Positions 39,778 to 48,319 of a DNA stretch of 64,000 bases are shown here, piece after piece. This stretch comes from Corynebacterium stercoris (GTDB lineage Bacteria; Actinomycetota; Actinomycetes; Mycobacteriales; Mycobacteriaceae). The notes beneath the pieces were generated by a model. It had not been told where the DNA came from. It worked only from the letters and a program-made list of their open reading frames with translations, and searched no databases. Position 1 is the stretch's first letter. The number at the start of each line of letters is the position of its first letter. The stretch is from contig NZ_JAMFTQ010000001.1 in assembly GCF_024160105.1 (NCBI RefSeq), forward strand, positions 1-64,000, written 5' to 3'. The position numbers were made by a program, and so were the translations under genes.

Positions 39778-40722
39778 CTAGAACGGGTTCATCAGCACGG
39801 CGGCGTTCAGAAGTGCGTACGTGGCGGCCGCCGCGGGGAGCATGCCGTCGAGGCGGTCCATGAGGCCGCCGTGGCCCGGAAGCAGATTCGACATGTCCTT
39901 AATCCCCAGCTCGCGCTTGAATTGGCTCTCCACCAGATCGCCCATTGTGGCGCACACCACCAGCGCGACACCCATGATGATGCCCATCCACCACGGACCG
40001 TGGATGAGGTAGTGCACGACCAGCATGCCGGTGATCACGCCGAACACGATCGAGCCGGCGAAACCCTCCCAGCTCTTGTTCGGGCTCACAGCTGGCGCCA
40101 TGGGGTGGGAGCCGAACATCACGCCTGCGACGTAGCCGCCGACGTCGCTCGCCACCACGCAGAGCATGAAGGCGAGGATGAAGCGGGAGCCGGGGATGCC
40201 GCCTTCGTCAATAAGCGAGATCATCGCAGCGAACGAGCCGAACAGCGGGATCCAAGTCAGCACGAAAATGCCGACGGCGGTATCGCGCAGGTAATTCTCC
40301 GGCTTCTGTCCGCGCCCGTTGTGGAACAGGCGCCAAAACATGAGGAAGAGCACCGCCAGCGCATATGCGCCGACCAAACCGCCGGAGGCGTAGATGGATG
40401 ACGCCCACAGCATGATCTGGCCGAGAATGATCAGCAGCGTGCGCGGTTGCTGGTACCCGGCCTCCCGCAGGCGGGTGAGCACCTCCCACATCGCCAGCGC
40501 GACGGCGACGGCGACCAGCGGGTACCAAGCCGTGGGGCCGATGTACACCGCGCCGATGACCAGCGCGCCGAGCACCACACCCGTGGTGATCGCGGCCGGC
40601 AGATCGCGCCCCGCCTTATTTTTCGGCTTGGGTGCCTTGATGTGCCCCGACGGCCACCGGCTCGGGTTCGCGCGTTCTGCGGCGGGCTCGGTGGTCGCGG
40701 ATTCGGGGCGGGGTGCGGTCAC
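39778..40722 (-). CDS. cdsA: Phosphatidate cytidylyltransferase
   Basis: CdsA (314 residues) makes CDP-diacylglycerol, the precursor of phosphatidylinositol, cardiolipin and phosphatidylglycerol. A hydrophilic N-terminus of about 40 residues is followed by about eight membrane helices. The family signature near the C-terminus includes [27 protein letters not shown] and [13 protein letters not shown] with its metal-binding Asp residues. It lies 49 nt downstream of frr on the same strand, as in mycobacteria. Confidence 0.96.
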   Translation of the reverse strand: MTAPRPESATTEPAAERANPSRWPSGHIKAPKPKNKAGRDLPAAITTGVVLGALVIGAVYIGPTAWYPLVAVAVALAMWEVLTRLREAGYQQPRTLLIILGQIMLWASSIYASGGLVGAYALAVLFLMFWRLFHNGRGQKPENYLRDTAVGIFVLTWIPLFGSFAAMISLIDEGGIPGSRFILAFMLCVVASDVGGYVAGVMFGSHPMAPAVSPNKSWEGFAGSIVFGVITGMLVVHYLIHGPWWMGIIMGVALVVCATMGDLVESQFKRELGIKDMSNLLPGHGGLMDRLDGMLPAAAATYALLNAAVLMNPF

Positions 40723-40771
40723 GTGTGCGCTTTCTGTCGGGGCTGCGGTGCGAAGTGAAACGAAGCGGAGG

Positions 40772-41329
40772 TTAGACCTCCATCAACTCGGCTTCCTTCT
40801 TCTGCACCAGCTCATCGATCTGTGCGACGTAGCCCTGGGTGGTCTTGTCCAGAGACTTCTCCGCGGTCTGGACCTCGTCCTCGCCGGCGTCGCCGTCCTT
40901 CTGGATCTTCTTCAGCGCTTCCATGCCCTGGCGGCGCACGTTGCGGATAGCGATCTTGCCGTCCTCGCCCTTCTGCTTCGCCTGCTTCACCAGGTCGCGG
41001 CGGCGCTCCTCCGTCAGCTGCGGGATGGTCACGCGGATGACCTGGCCGTCATCGGTCGGGTTCACGCCGAGATCGGAGTTGCGGATCGCGTCCTCGATCT
41101 CGCGCATCGTGGACTGGTCGAACGGCTTGATCAGCAGCATGCGCGGCTCCGGCACGGAGATGGTCGCCATCTGGTTGATCGGCGTCGGCGCGCCGTAGAA
41201 GTTCGCCATGACACCGTTGAACATCGCCGGGTTCGCGCGGCCGGTGCGGATGGTGACAAGCTCGTCGCGGGTGTGGTCGACAGAAGCGGTCATGCGCTCC
41301 TCGGCGTCCAGCAAAACGTCATCAATCAT
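40772..41329 (-). CDS. frr: Ribosome recycling factor
   Basis: RRF (185 residues) splits post-termination ribosomes with EF-G. The ATG at 41329 ([13 protein letters not shown]) matches the family; a few upstream codons in frame are not conserved. The [10 protein letters not shown] segment, the [14 protein letters not shown] strand region and the [15 protein letters not shown] helix are typical of the tRNA-like fold. A TAAATT box at 41371-41376 on the minus strand is a possible -10. In many bacteria frr follows pyrH directly; here an amidase gene on the other strand separates them. Confidence 0.97.
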   Translation of the reverse strand: MIDDVLLDAEERMTASVDHTRDELVTIRTGRANPAMFNGVMANFYGAPTPINQMATISVPEPRMLLIKPFDQSTMREIEDAIRNSDLGVNPTDDGQVIRVTIPQLTEERRRDLVKQAKQKGEDGKIAIRNVRRQGMEALKKIQKDGDAGEDEVQTAEKSLDKTTQGYVAQIDELVQKKEAELMEV

Positions 41330-41431
41330 GTGTGGTTGCCTACCTTTACTCATGCAGAATGTCTTCACTCAATTTACCAGCGCCCACCGCCGGTGACCGT
41401 CAGGTCCGGCCAGGCCCATAGAATGTCCCCC

Positions 41432-42532
41432 ATGCTCCACCCGGCGTTCAGCTACCTGGCGGATACCCCGCGCACCCAGCGCGGTACCCTACGCCGCCCA
41501 CCAGGCAGGCTCGCTGGGTGGTCGATCCCCATCAAGGACACCACGGACGTGGCGGGCATGCCCACCACCGACGGCAACCCGGCGCGCGCCCGGACGGCCC
41601 AGCGCGACGACCCCGTGGTGCGTGAGCTGCTCCAAGCTGGAGCAGCGATCCCCGGCAAGACGCTCACCTCCGAGCTCGGCGCCACCTGCTACGCGGAGCG
41701 CCCCGGCGTGGCGGTGCTTCAGTCCCCCGCCTTCCCCGGATGCACCCCCGGCGGCTCGTCCTCCGGCGCAGGCGTGGCGGTGGGCTTGGGGCTTGCGCGG
41801 GTAGCGCACGGCACCGATGCCGGCGGATCCATCCGCGTGCCCGCGGCCGCCTGCGGCGTGGTCGGGTTCAAGGCCGCCAGCCCCACAATCACGGCGCACG
41901 GCTTTCTCAGCAGAAACGTCGCGGACCAGCTCACTGTGCTCGGGTGGGAGCCGCCTGCTCCGCGCAGGCTGCGCATCGGCGTGCTCACCCGGGGACTCTT
42001 CGTGGATTCGGACGCGTCTCCGGACCGCGGCACCCAAGTTGAGGCGCTGGCTCACGGACTCGGGCGCTCGCACGATGTCGTCGAACTTGCGCCCTACCCC
42101 GAGTCGCACGAGACGTTCGCGCACTTCACATCGCTGATCACCCGTGCGTTCACCGACGTGGATCCACTGGATAACGGCTACATTGCGTGGTGCAAGGAGC
42201 AGGGTCGCAAGGTGCCGGATGCCACCCTCGCAGCGGCGCTGGAGCACCGCCGCGCGCTCCCGGCAATCCTCGCCAAACGCTGGGGCGTGGATGTGCTGCT
42301 CTGCCCCACCCTTGCATTCGATCCGCCGCCGCTGGGCTTCTTTCCCTCACTCACCCCCGAGGAGAGCTTCCACCAGCAGACGGTGTGGTCGCCCTGGTGC
42401 TCGGTGTTCAACATGACCGGGGCACCGGCGATCGCGCTGGGGCCGATCCACCTCGGAGCGTTGACCATCGGCGGGCCCGAGCTGCTCGGGCTCGCCGCCG
42501 AGGCGGAGCAGGTGCTTGCCGACGCCAGCTAG
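41432..42532 (+). CDS. Compact amidase-signature family hydrolase
   Basis: A 366-residue amidase-signature enzyme, short for a family of usually 450-500 residues. The Ser-cisSer-Lys triad is complete: Lys35 in IPIKDTTDV, the cis-Ser in PGGSSSGAG (about 107-114) and the nucleophile Ser133 in [10 protein letters not shown]. The middle part between the core and the C-terminal strands is reduced. Substrate is unknown. An ATG nine bases upstream (41423) is an alternative start. It is inserted on the opposite strand between frr and pyrH, ending with a 4-nt overlap with pyrH. Confidence 0.85.
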   Translation: MLHPAFSYLADTPRTQRGTLRRPPGRLAGWSIPIKDTTDVAGMPTTDGNPARARTAQRDDPVVRELLQAGAAIPGKTLTSELGATCYAERPGVAVLQSPAFPGCTPGGSSSGAGVAVGLGLARVAHGTDAGGSIRVPAAACGVVGFKAASPTITAHGFLSRNVADQLTVLGWEPPAPRRLRIGVLTRGLFVDSDASPDRGTQVEALAHGLGRSHDVVELAPYPESHETFAHFTSLITRAFTDVDPLDNGYIAWCKEQGRKVPDATLAAALEHRRALPAILAKRWGVDVLLCPTLAFDPPPLGFFPSLTPEESFHQQTVWSPWCSVFNMTGAPAIALGPIHLGALTIGGPELLGLAAEAEQVLADAS

Positions 42533-43254
42533 GCGACGAGCGTGCCCACCTTCTCACCAGCCACGGCGCGGGCGATGTTGCCCTCCTTGAGCAGGTTGAA
42601 CACGAGGATCGGCATATTGTTGTCCATGCACAGCGAGAACGCGGTGGCATCGGCCACCTTCAGGCCCTGCTCGATGGCCTCGCGCGGGGTGATCTCTCTG
42701 TAGAGCTTCGCGTCCGGGTTGGTGCGCGGATCCGAGTCGTACACGCCGTCCACGGCCTTAGCCATGAGCAGCACGTCGCAGCCGATCTCCAGCGCACGTT
42801 GGGCAGCGGTGGTGTCGGTGGAGAAGTACGGCATGCCCATGCCGGCGCCGAAGATGACAACCCGGCCCTTTTCTAGGTGGCGCTCGGCGCGCAGCGGCAG
42901 GTACGGCTCGGCGACCTGAGCCATGTGGATCGCGGTTTGCACGCGGCAGTCCACGCCCTTCTGGCCGAGGAAGTCCTGCAGCGCGAGGCAGTTCATCACC
43001 GTGCCCAGCATGCCCATGTAGTCGGAGCGGGCGCGGTCCATGCCACGCTGCTGGAGTTCCGCGCCGCGGAAGAAGTTGCCGCCGCCGATGACCACGGCAA
43101 TTTCGGTGCCGGTCTTGGAGACTTCGGCGATCTGGGTTGCCACGCTCTCCACAACATCGGGGTCGACGCCGACCTTGCCGCCGCCGAACATCTCACCCCC
43201 CAACTTCAGCATGACGCGCTTGAAACCCTTACGTTCGGGGCTGAGATCGGTCAC
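42529..43254 (-). CDS. pyrH: UMP kinase
   Basis: PyrH (241 residues) is the bacterial hexameric uridylate kinase, phosphorylating UMP to UDP with ATP. It belongs to the amino acid kinase fold: KLGGEMFGG (about 17-25), [10 protein letters not shown] (about 58-67), the [10 protein letters not shown] segment and the C-terminal [10 protein letters not shown]. The start has a hydrophilic [16 protein letters not shown] lead typical of actinobacteria. A TAGAAT box at 43314-43319 suggests its own promoter downstream of the tsf terminator. Confidence 0.97.
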   Translation of the reverse strand: MTDLSPERKGFKRVMLKLGGEMFGGGKVGVDPDVVESVATQIAEVSKTGTEIAVVIGGGNFFRGAELQQRGMDRARSDYMGMLGTVMNCLALQDFLGQKGVDCRVQTAIHMAQVAEPYLPLRAERHLEKGRVVIFGAGMGMPYFSTDTTAAQRALEIGCDVLLMAKAVDGVYDSDPRTNPDAKLYREITPREAIEQGLKVADATAFSLCMDNNMPILVFNLLKEGNIARAVAGEKVGTLVA

Positions 43255-43313
43255 CGTGCAACGCTCCTTCTACTTCCTCGCTCGCTTCTGTATTCACTTC
43301 GAATCTCCGCACC

Positions 43314-43319
43314 ATTCTA
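43314..43319 (-). promoter_or_regulatory. Putative -10 element of the pyrH promoter
   Basis: TAGAAT on the minus strand fits the corynebacterial TAnnnT -10 consensus and lies about 60 nt upstream of the pyrH start, just past the tsf terminator. No clear -35 is visible. Confidence 0.4.
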
Positions 43320-43355
43320 AACACTTTGTCCGGCGGGGTAAGAAACGTCGGAAAG

Positions 43356-43393
43356 CACAAAAAGCACCCTGCCCCGCGCGGGCAAGGTGCTTT
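43356..43393 (-). terminator. Intrinsic terminator of tsf
   Basis: The arms are 43361-43368 and 43386-43393, extended by an inner 5-bp stem (43370-43374 with 43380-43384) and one C-A mismatch. On the minus strand it is followed by a T-run and GTGCTTTCC. It lies 28 nt past the tsf stop. Confidence 0.9.
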
Positions 43394-43421
43394 CGATCAG
43401 CGAGCGCGAGCGCTCGAGGCC

Positions 43422-44240
43422 TTAGGCCTGGCCAACCTCGTAGCGGACGAAGTCGGTGATCTCGATGCCGCTCTCGTCGGCGTACTGCTTGACGGACTTC
43501 TTGGAGTCAGCGAGGGACGGCTGGTCCAGCAGGACAACATCCTTGAAGAAGCCGCCCATGCGGCCCTCGACGATCTTGGCGATGGCAGCCTCCGGCTTGC
43601 CCTCGTTGCGGGTGATCTCCTCCTGCACCGCGCGCTCCTTCTCGATGACCTCGGCCGGAACGTCCTCCTGCTTGAGGAAGCGAGCCTTCATAGCCGCGAT
43701 CTGGAGAGCAACCTGGTGCGCAGCCTCAGCGTTGTCGCCGGTGTACGCGACCAGCACGCCGACGGCCGGCGGCAGGTCTGCAGCCTTGTGGTGCAGGTAC
43801 ACCTCGACGTTGTCGCCCTCGATGGTGGCGGCGCGGCGCAGCTCCAGCTTCTCGCCGATCTTGGCGGACATGCGCTCGAGCACGTCGTGTGCGGTCTCAC
43901 CGTTGACGTCGGCGTTCGCGAGCTCCTCCGGGGTGTTCGCCTTCACAGCGGCAGCAGCCTTGGCGATCTCGTCCGCGAGGTCCTTGAACTCCTGGTTCTT
44001 CGCCACGAAGTCGGTCTCGGAGTTGACCTCGACGATGGTGTTGCCGGAAACGGCAACGAGGCCCTCAAGCGCGTTGCGCTCTGCACGCTTGCCCACGTCC
44101 TTTGCGCCCTTAATGCGCAGGACCTCGACAGCCTTCTCGAAGTCGCCGCCGGTCTCCTCGAGTGCCTTCTTGCAGTCGAGCATGCCGGAACCAGTGGTCT
44201 CGCGGAGCTTCTTGACGTCTGCAGCGGTGTAGTTCGCCAT
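43422..44240 (-). CDS. tsf: Translation elongation factor Ts
   Basis: EF-Ts (272 residues) is the nucleotide exchange factor for EF-Tu. The N-terminal UBA-like domain has [23 protein letters not shown] (an exact family signature near residues 7-29). The core carries [10 protein letters not shown], which contacts EF-Tu. The ribosome binding site GAGGAGG is strong. It follows rpsB, but an intrinsic terminator lies between them and a TAATCT box at 44288-44293 on the minus strand may restart transcription. Confidence 0.97.
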   Translation of the reverse strand: MANYTAADVKKLRETTGSGMLDCKKALEETGGDFEKAVEVLRIKGAKDVGKRAERNALEGLVAVSGNTIVEVNSETDFVAKNQEFKDLADEIAKAAAAVKANTPEELANADVNGETAHDVLERMSAKIGEKLELRRAATIEGDNVEVYLHHKAADLPPAVGVLVAYTGDNAEAAHQVALQIAAMKARFLKQEDVPAEVIEKERAVQEEITRNEGKPEAAIAKIVEGRMGGFFKDVVLLDQPSLADSKKSVKQYADESGIEITDFVRYEVGQA

Positions 44241-44287
44241 TGGGGCGGTTCCTCCTCAAAATCGGGGAAAGGTGTTTAACGTAAGAA

Positions 44288-44293
44288 AGATTA
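44288..44293 (-). promoter_or_regulatory. Putative -10 element of a tsf promoter
   Basis: TAATCT on the minus strand lies between the rpsB terminator and the tsf start, about 48 nt before the start. It fits TAnnnT. No convincing -35 was seen. Confidence 0.35.
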
Positions 44294-44342
44294 GCGGAAG
44301 TCCCCCGCCGCGGCAGCGCCGACCCTGCCGAGCGGGCGAGAC

Positions 44343-44380
44343 AAAAAACCCCGCGTGCCACGTTCGTGGCTCCGCGGGGT
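44343..44380 (-). terminator. Intrinsic terminator of rpsB
   Basis: An 8-bp outer stem (44348-44355 with 44373-44380) and an inner 5-bp stem (44357-44361 with 44366-44370) are followed on the minus strand by six T (44343-44348 complement). It lies between rpsB and tsf. Confidence 0.9.
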
Positions 44381-44432
44381 GCAGTGTGCTGCTTGCTCGA
44401 CGGCTCAGCGGCTACGCAGCAGCGGTGGCGAG

Positions 44433-45368
44433 TTACGCCTGGGTGGCGGACTCAGTGCCGGAGATCTGGGACGGGGAAGCGTCCTCGTTCTCAACAATCG
44501 GAGCCTCAGCGGCCGGGGTCTCAACCTCAGCCGGCTTCGCGGCCTCGGCGGCAGCAGCAGCCGCGCCCGCATCTGCAGCGGAAACCTCGGAGGATGCGGC
44601 TGCGGCAGCAGCTGCGTCTGCGGCGAGGTGTGCCTCGGTGTCGCCTGCGGCCTCGCGGGCAGCGACCAGCTGGCGCTCCTCGCGCTGCTGCTTACCTGCG
44701 ATGACAGCCTCGCCGACGATGCTGGTGAGCAGCTTCACGGAGCGGATGGCGTCGTCGTTGCCCGGGATCGGGTAATCCACAACGTCCGGGTCGCAGTTGG
44801 TGTCCAGCACGGCAACGACCGGGATGCGCAGCTTCTCAGCCTCGGAGACAGCGATGTGCTCCTTGTTGGTGTCCACGATCCACAGCGCGGACGGCGCCTT
44901 GGTCATGTCGGAGATGCCGCCCAGCACGCGCTCGAGCTTGATGCGCTCGCGGTTGAGCATGAGGACTTCCTTCTTGCCGCGGCCTGCGTAGCCGTCCTCG
45001 GCTGCGTCCATTGCCTGCAGTTCCTTCATGCGGGCAATTCGCTTGGACACGGTCTGGAAGTTGGTGAGCATGCCGCCCAGCCAGCGGTGGGTCACGTACG
45101 GCATGCCGACGCGCTCAGCCTCTTCCTGAATCGGCTCCTGTGCCTGCTTCTTGGTGCCGACGAACAGGATGGTGCCGCCGTGTGCGACGGTCTCCTTCAC
45201 GAACTCGTACGCCTCATCGATGTAGGTCAGCGTCTGCTGGAGGTCGATGATGTAGATACCGTTGCGGTCGGTGAAGATGAAGCGGCGCACCTTCGGGTTC
45301 CAACGACGCGTCTGGTGGCCGAAGTGCACACCGGCGTCGAGGAGTTCACGCATGGTTACAACTGCCAT
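44433..45368 (-). CDS. rpsB: 30S ribosomal protein S2
   Basis: S2 (311 residues) binds the back of the 30S head and is needed for S1-like contacts. The ATG at 45368 ([25 protein letters not shown]) is the family start, preceded by GGAG; upstream frame is not conserved. Signatures include [16 protein letters not shown] and [19 protein letters not shown]. After about residue 255 there is a non-conserved Ala/Glu-rich tail of some 55 residues, a common actinobacterial feature. A long leader (to about 45569) precedes it; no known S2-binding structure was identified. Confidence 0.97.
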   Translation of the reverse strand: MAVVTMRELLDAGVHFGHQTRRWNPKVRRFIFTDRNGIYIIDLQQTLTYIDEAYEFVKETVAHGGTILFVGTKKQAQEPIQEEAERVGMPYVTHRWLGGMLTNFQTVSKRIARMKELQAMDAAEDGYAGRGKKEVLMLNRERIKLERVLGGISDMTKAPSALWIVDTNKEHIAVSEAEKLRIPVVAVLDTNCDPDVVDYPIPGNDDAIRSVKLLTSIVGEAVIAGKQQREERQLVAAREAAGDTEAHLAADAAAAAAASSEVSAADAGAAAAAAEAAKPAEVETPAAEAPIVENEDASPSQISGTESATQA

Positions 45369-45583
45369 GGGAAGTTCTCCTTTGGAGATAAATCGTTCGG
45401 TTTTACTGATCTTGCTGGTCATGCGCGGGTTTTTATCCCGCGCCCTGGCACCGGGCCACCCAAGCACCCCTTGCGAGGGACCGTTGCTTGTGCAGCCGCA
45501 TTCGGCGCGCGAAGTCAGTCTTGAAAGACTGCCCGAACAACACTACTCAGCGGCCGCGCGAAAACCTAATTGATCTGCACGAT

Positions 45584-45620
45584 TGTGGATAACTTCGCCG
45601 CCGCCCCGCCGTTATCCACA
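45584..45620. promoter_or_regulatory. Inverted pair of consensus DnaA boxes
   Basis: TGTGGATAAC (45584-45593) and GTTATCCACA (45611-45620) are perfect 10-bp inverted copies, each containing the consensus DnaA box TTATCCACA, with a 17-nt GC-rich spacer. They lie in the interval between divergent rpsB and the M23 peptidase gene. The interval 45369-45674 otherwise shows no gene; the frame from 45570 is judged a false start. Confidence 0.65.
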
Positions 45621-45674
45621 GGTTCGCGCGCGCCGCCCTCGACACCGCGCGCTGTTGCCGGGTTTATTCGGGGC

Positions 45675-46217
45675 ATGTTCCGCTTTCCGACGTTCATTTC
45701 CCGGCCCGTTTCCGCCCTCGCAACCGCCGCGTTAGTTGCAATCGCCGTCGCCGCCGCCCCGGTGACCGCAGATGCCTGGGTCGACCCGTCAACCGGGCTT
45801 TCCCACCCCACCAAGGTGACCCGGCGCGCCGAGATCCCGGAGAAGAATTGGCTGCCCGGCCACCGCGGCGTGGACTTGGCGCTGCGCCCCGGGCAGGCGG
45901 TGCGCGCGGCTGCCGGCGGGGAGGTCGCGTTCGCGGGCGTCGTCGTCGGCGTGCCGGTGGTGTCCATCGTCCACCCGGATGGCCTGCGGAGTACCTACCA
46001 GCCGGTTGACCCGCATGTCGCCGTCGGCCAGCACGTCGCGGAGGGACAGCAGATCGGCACGTTGAGCCGCGTGGCACCGTCGGCACGCGCCGCCCACGAC
46101 GGGCTGCACTGGGGTGTACTGACGGGCCCCGACACTTACATCGACCCGCTCACGCTGCTGGATGCGCCGATCATCCGGCTCAAGCCCGTGGATGGGCCTG
46201 GTCGTAAACCTTTTTGA
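45675..46217 (+). CDS. Secreted M23 family (LytM) peptidase
   Basis: The ATG at 45675 (MFRFPTFISRPVSALATAAL) gives 180 residues with a classic signal peptide ending near VTADA; the longer frame from 45570 would put non-signal sequence in front. The M23 domain shows HRGVDLAL (His-x3-Asp zinc ligands) and DGLHWGV with the last zinc His. The first His of the usual HxH is replaced by Gly, a change common in actinobacterial members of this group. It may process peptidoglycan or act as an activator. The gene overlaps xerC by 38 nt, tail to tail. Confidence 0.87.
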   Translation: MFRFPTFISRPVSALATAALVAIAVAAAPVTADAWVDPSTGLSHPTKVTRRAEIPEKNWLPGHRGVDLALRPGQAVRAAAGGEVAFAGVVVGVPVVSIVHPDGLRSTYQPVDPHVAVGQHVAEGQQIGTLSRVAPSARAAHDGLHWGVLTGPDTYIDPLTLLDAPIIRLKPVDGPGRKPF

Positions 46218-47115
46218 GTCGCTGCGCGGAGACGTGGGTGTAGATCTGCGTCGTCTGCAAGCTGGAGTGGCCCAGCAATTCCTGCACCATGCGCAGATCC
46301 GCACCCCCTTCCAGCAGGTGCGTCGCCGCGGTGTGGCGCAGCGAGTGCGGGGTTACCCCGCCAGCGCCGACGTCTGCCGCGGCGCGTTCCACGACGCGGC
46401 GCACCTGGCGTTGGTCGATGCGCCTGCCCCGGCTGCCAACGAACAGCGCCTGTTCCCCCGCCTCCGCCACCAGGTCTGATCGCCCCCGGTTGAGCCAAGT
46501 GCGGACGGCGTTCGCAGCCTCAGAACCGAAAGGCACGACGCGTTGCTTGTTGCCCTTGCCCGTCACCTTCGCCATGCGGCGCTCGAGGTCGATGTCGACG
46601 ACGTTCAGCCCGGTGAGCTCGCTGACGCGCATGCCGGTGGCGTAGAGCAGCTCGAGCATCGCGGTGTCGCGCAAAGCCTCGGGCGTGTCAGCACCGGTGC
46701 CGCTCGCACCCGTGCCGCCCGCGGCATCTGTGGCACGCATTGGATCCTGCACCAAGGCAGTGGCCGTCTCTGGCTTGAGCACCGTGGGCAGCGGGCGGGT
46801 GATCTTGGGGGCCACGAGGCGGGCCGCGACATCGGTGTCGAGGTAGCCCTGGTTGTAGGCCCACGTGGAGAACGCCCGCACCGCCGCAGTGCGGCGCGCG
46901 AGCGTGGAACGGGCCTTGCCCTGGCGAACCGCATCGGCGAGCCAGCGCCGCAACGCGTCGAGCGTGAAATCCTCGAAGCGCTCCACCGTGCCGGCGAGTT
47001 GCGCCAGGTCTGACTGGTAGCCGCGCACGGTGTGCTCCGAGCGTCCGAGGACGAGGCGGGCGTGGTCGGCGAAGTCCGCGACCGCCGCCTGCACCTGCGA
47101 ACTCGATTCACTCAT
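46180..47115 (-). CDS. xerC: Site-specific tyrosine recombinase XerC
   Basis: The 311-residue recombinase resolves chromosome dimers at dif with XerD. The N-terminal SAM-like DNA-binding domain (about 1-105) is followed by the catalytic domain with all active residues: Arg in ATGMRVSELTGL, His-x-x-Arg in TPHSLRHTAATHLL, His in LGHSSLQTTQ and the Tyr nucleophile in IYTHVS. It is assigned as XerC from its place next to dprA and comM, as in mycobacteria (Rv2894c). Confidence 0.93.
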   Translation of the reverse strand: MSESSSQVQAAVADFADHARLVLGRSEHTVRGYQSDLAQLAGTVERFEDFTLDALRRWLADAVRQGKARSTLARRTAAVRAFSTWAYNQGYLDTDVAARLVAPKITRPLPTVLKPETATALVQDPMRATDAAGGTGASGTGADTPEALRDTAMLELLYATGMRVSELTGLNVVDIDLERRMAKVTGKGNKQRVVPFGSEAANAVRTWLNRGRSDLVAEAGEQALFVGSRGRRIDQRQVRRVVERAAADVGAGGVTPHSLRHTAATHLLEGGADLRMVQELLGHSSLQTTQIYTHVSAQRLKKVYDQAHPRA

Positions 47116-47143
47116 GCATCAGGAGTCTATTGCAGTCACAACA

Positions 47144-48319
47144 TCACCACACTGCGGACCCGTCGTCGTCAAACACGACGCGCCGCCAGAACCTGCCTTC
47201 GCGCGCCACCAACTGGCGTTTCTCCAGGTCCAGCAGGAGATGCACAGCGAGGCCGATCTGCATGCCCGCAGTGTTTGCGACGGTGTCCGCGTCAACCGCG
47301 CCGTCGCCGACTCTCGGTAAGGCATCGTAAACTCGCAGTTCCTTCTGCGAGAGCGACTGGAGGGGCGATTTCGGGAACAGCGCCTCCATTGCTGCCTCCG
47401 CGTCCACGGTGCCGACCGGGCTCAACAGCTCGTGAATCTGGTTCGCGTTGAGCACGATCTGCGCACGGTGCTCGTAAATGGCCATGTTGGTGCCCACACT
47501 CGACTGCTCCAGGATCGAGCCCGGCACTGCCAAGGTGGGCTTGTTGAAGGCCGTCGTCCAGCGCGCGGTGCTCAGCGCCCCGGAGCGGAAGCCGGCCTCG
47601 ACGACAACGGTGCCTTGGGCGAGCGCCGCGATCAGCCGGTTGCGAGTCAAAAACCGGTGCCTATCAGGGGTGACCATCGGCGGATACTCCGAGACAACCG
47701 CGCCGCCGCGGGCCGGGATCTCCTGGTAGAGCCGCGCATTCGGCGACGGGTACGTGATGCCCGGGCCGCAAGCCGTAACCATCACCGTCGGGGCGTTGGC
47801 CGCGAGTGCGGTGTCGTGCGCGACCGTGTCGATGCCCAGCGCGCCTCCGGACACAATGGTGTAGCGGTGCGCCGCGAGTCCGTTGACCAGGTTCGCGGTC
47901 GCCAGATGGCCGTACGCCGTAGCTGCCCGCGTGCCGACGAACGCCACCGACTGCTCTAGAAGCGACGGCAAGTTCGTCTCGCCGGCCACCCACAGCGCGT
48001 GGGGCGGGCAGCCGCCCTCCTTCTCCGCTGCGTCTCCCAGCATGAACGCGGTAGTGAGGATGTCCCGCGGCCACTGCGGCGATTCGGGTGTGAGCAGGGT
48101 GTAGCCGAGCTCCGCCGCCTTCGCCAGGTCCTCCTCCGGCCGCGCCGAGGAGCACCGCCGCTCGGTCTGGCCCGCAAGTCCGCCCAGCCAGCTTGCGCGG
48201 GTGCGGATGCCGCGCGCGATTTCGTCGGCGTCCCGCCCCGCGGTAAGCAGCGCCTGCAGGTGCGGCGACGGCCCTTCAATGACCCTGCTCAAATACGCCC
48301 AGGATTCCAGCGCGCTCAT
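47144..48319 (-). CDS. dprA: DNA-processing protein DprA
   Basis: DprA/Smf (391 residues) binds single-stranded DNA and loads RecA during transformation. The Rossmann-like core has VAFVGTRAATAYG, the conserved SGGALGIDTVAHDTAL and the VVEAGFRSGALSTARW segment. The C-terminal winged-helix (DprA_WH) is near residues 320-380. It overlaps comM by 4 nt, so the two are co-translated. In corynebacteria a role in DNA uptake is possible, but no other competence gene lies in the window. Confidence 0.94.
   Translation of the reverse strand: MSALESWAYLSRVIEGPSPHLQALLTAGRDADEIARGIRTRASWLGGLAGQTERRCSSARPEEDLAKAAELGYTLLTPESPQWPRDILTTAFMLGDAAEKEGGCPPHALWVAGETNLPSLLEQSVAFVGTRAATAYGHLATANLVNGLAAHRYTIVSGGALGIDTVAHDTALAANAPTVMVTACGPGITYPSPNARLYQEIPARGGAVVSEYPPMVTPDRHRFLTRNRLIAALAQGTVVVEAGFRSGALSTARWTTAFNKPTLAVPGSILEQSSVGTNMAIYEHRAQIVLNANQIHELLSPVGTVDAEAAMEALFPKSPLQSLSQKELRVYDALPRVGDGAVDADTVANTAGMQIGLAVHLLLDLEKRQLVAREGRFWRRVVFDDDGSAVW

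Noticed and set aside
45570..45674. Extended N-terminus for the M23 peptidase
   Set aside because: It would place about 35 hydrophilic residues before a clear signal peptide and runs through the DnaA-box pair; the ATG at 45675 is better.
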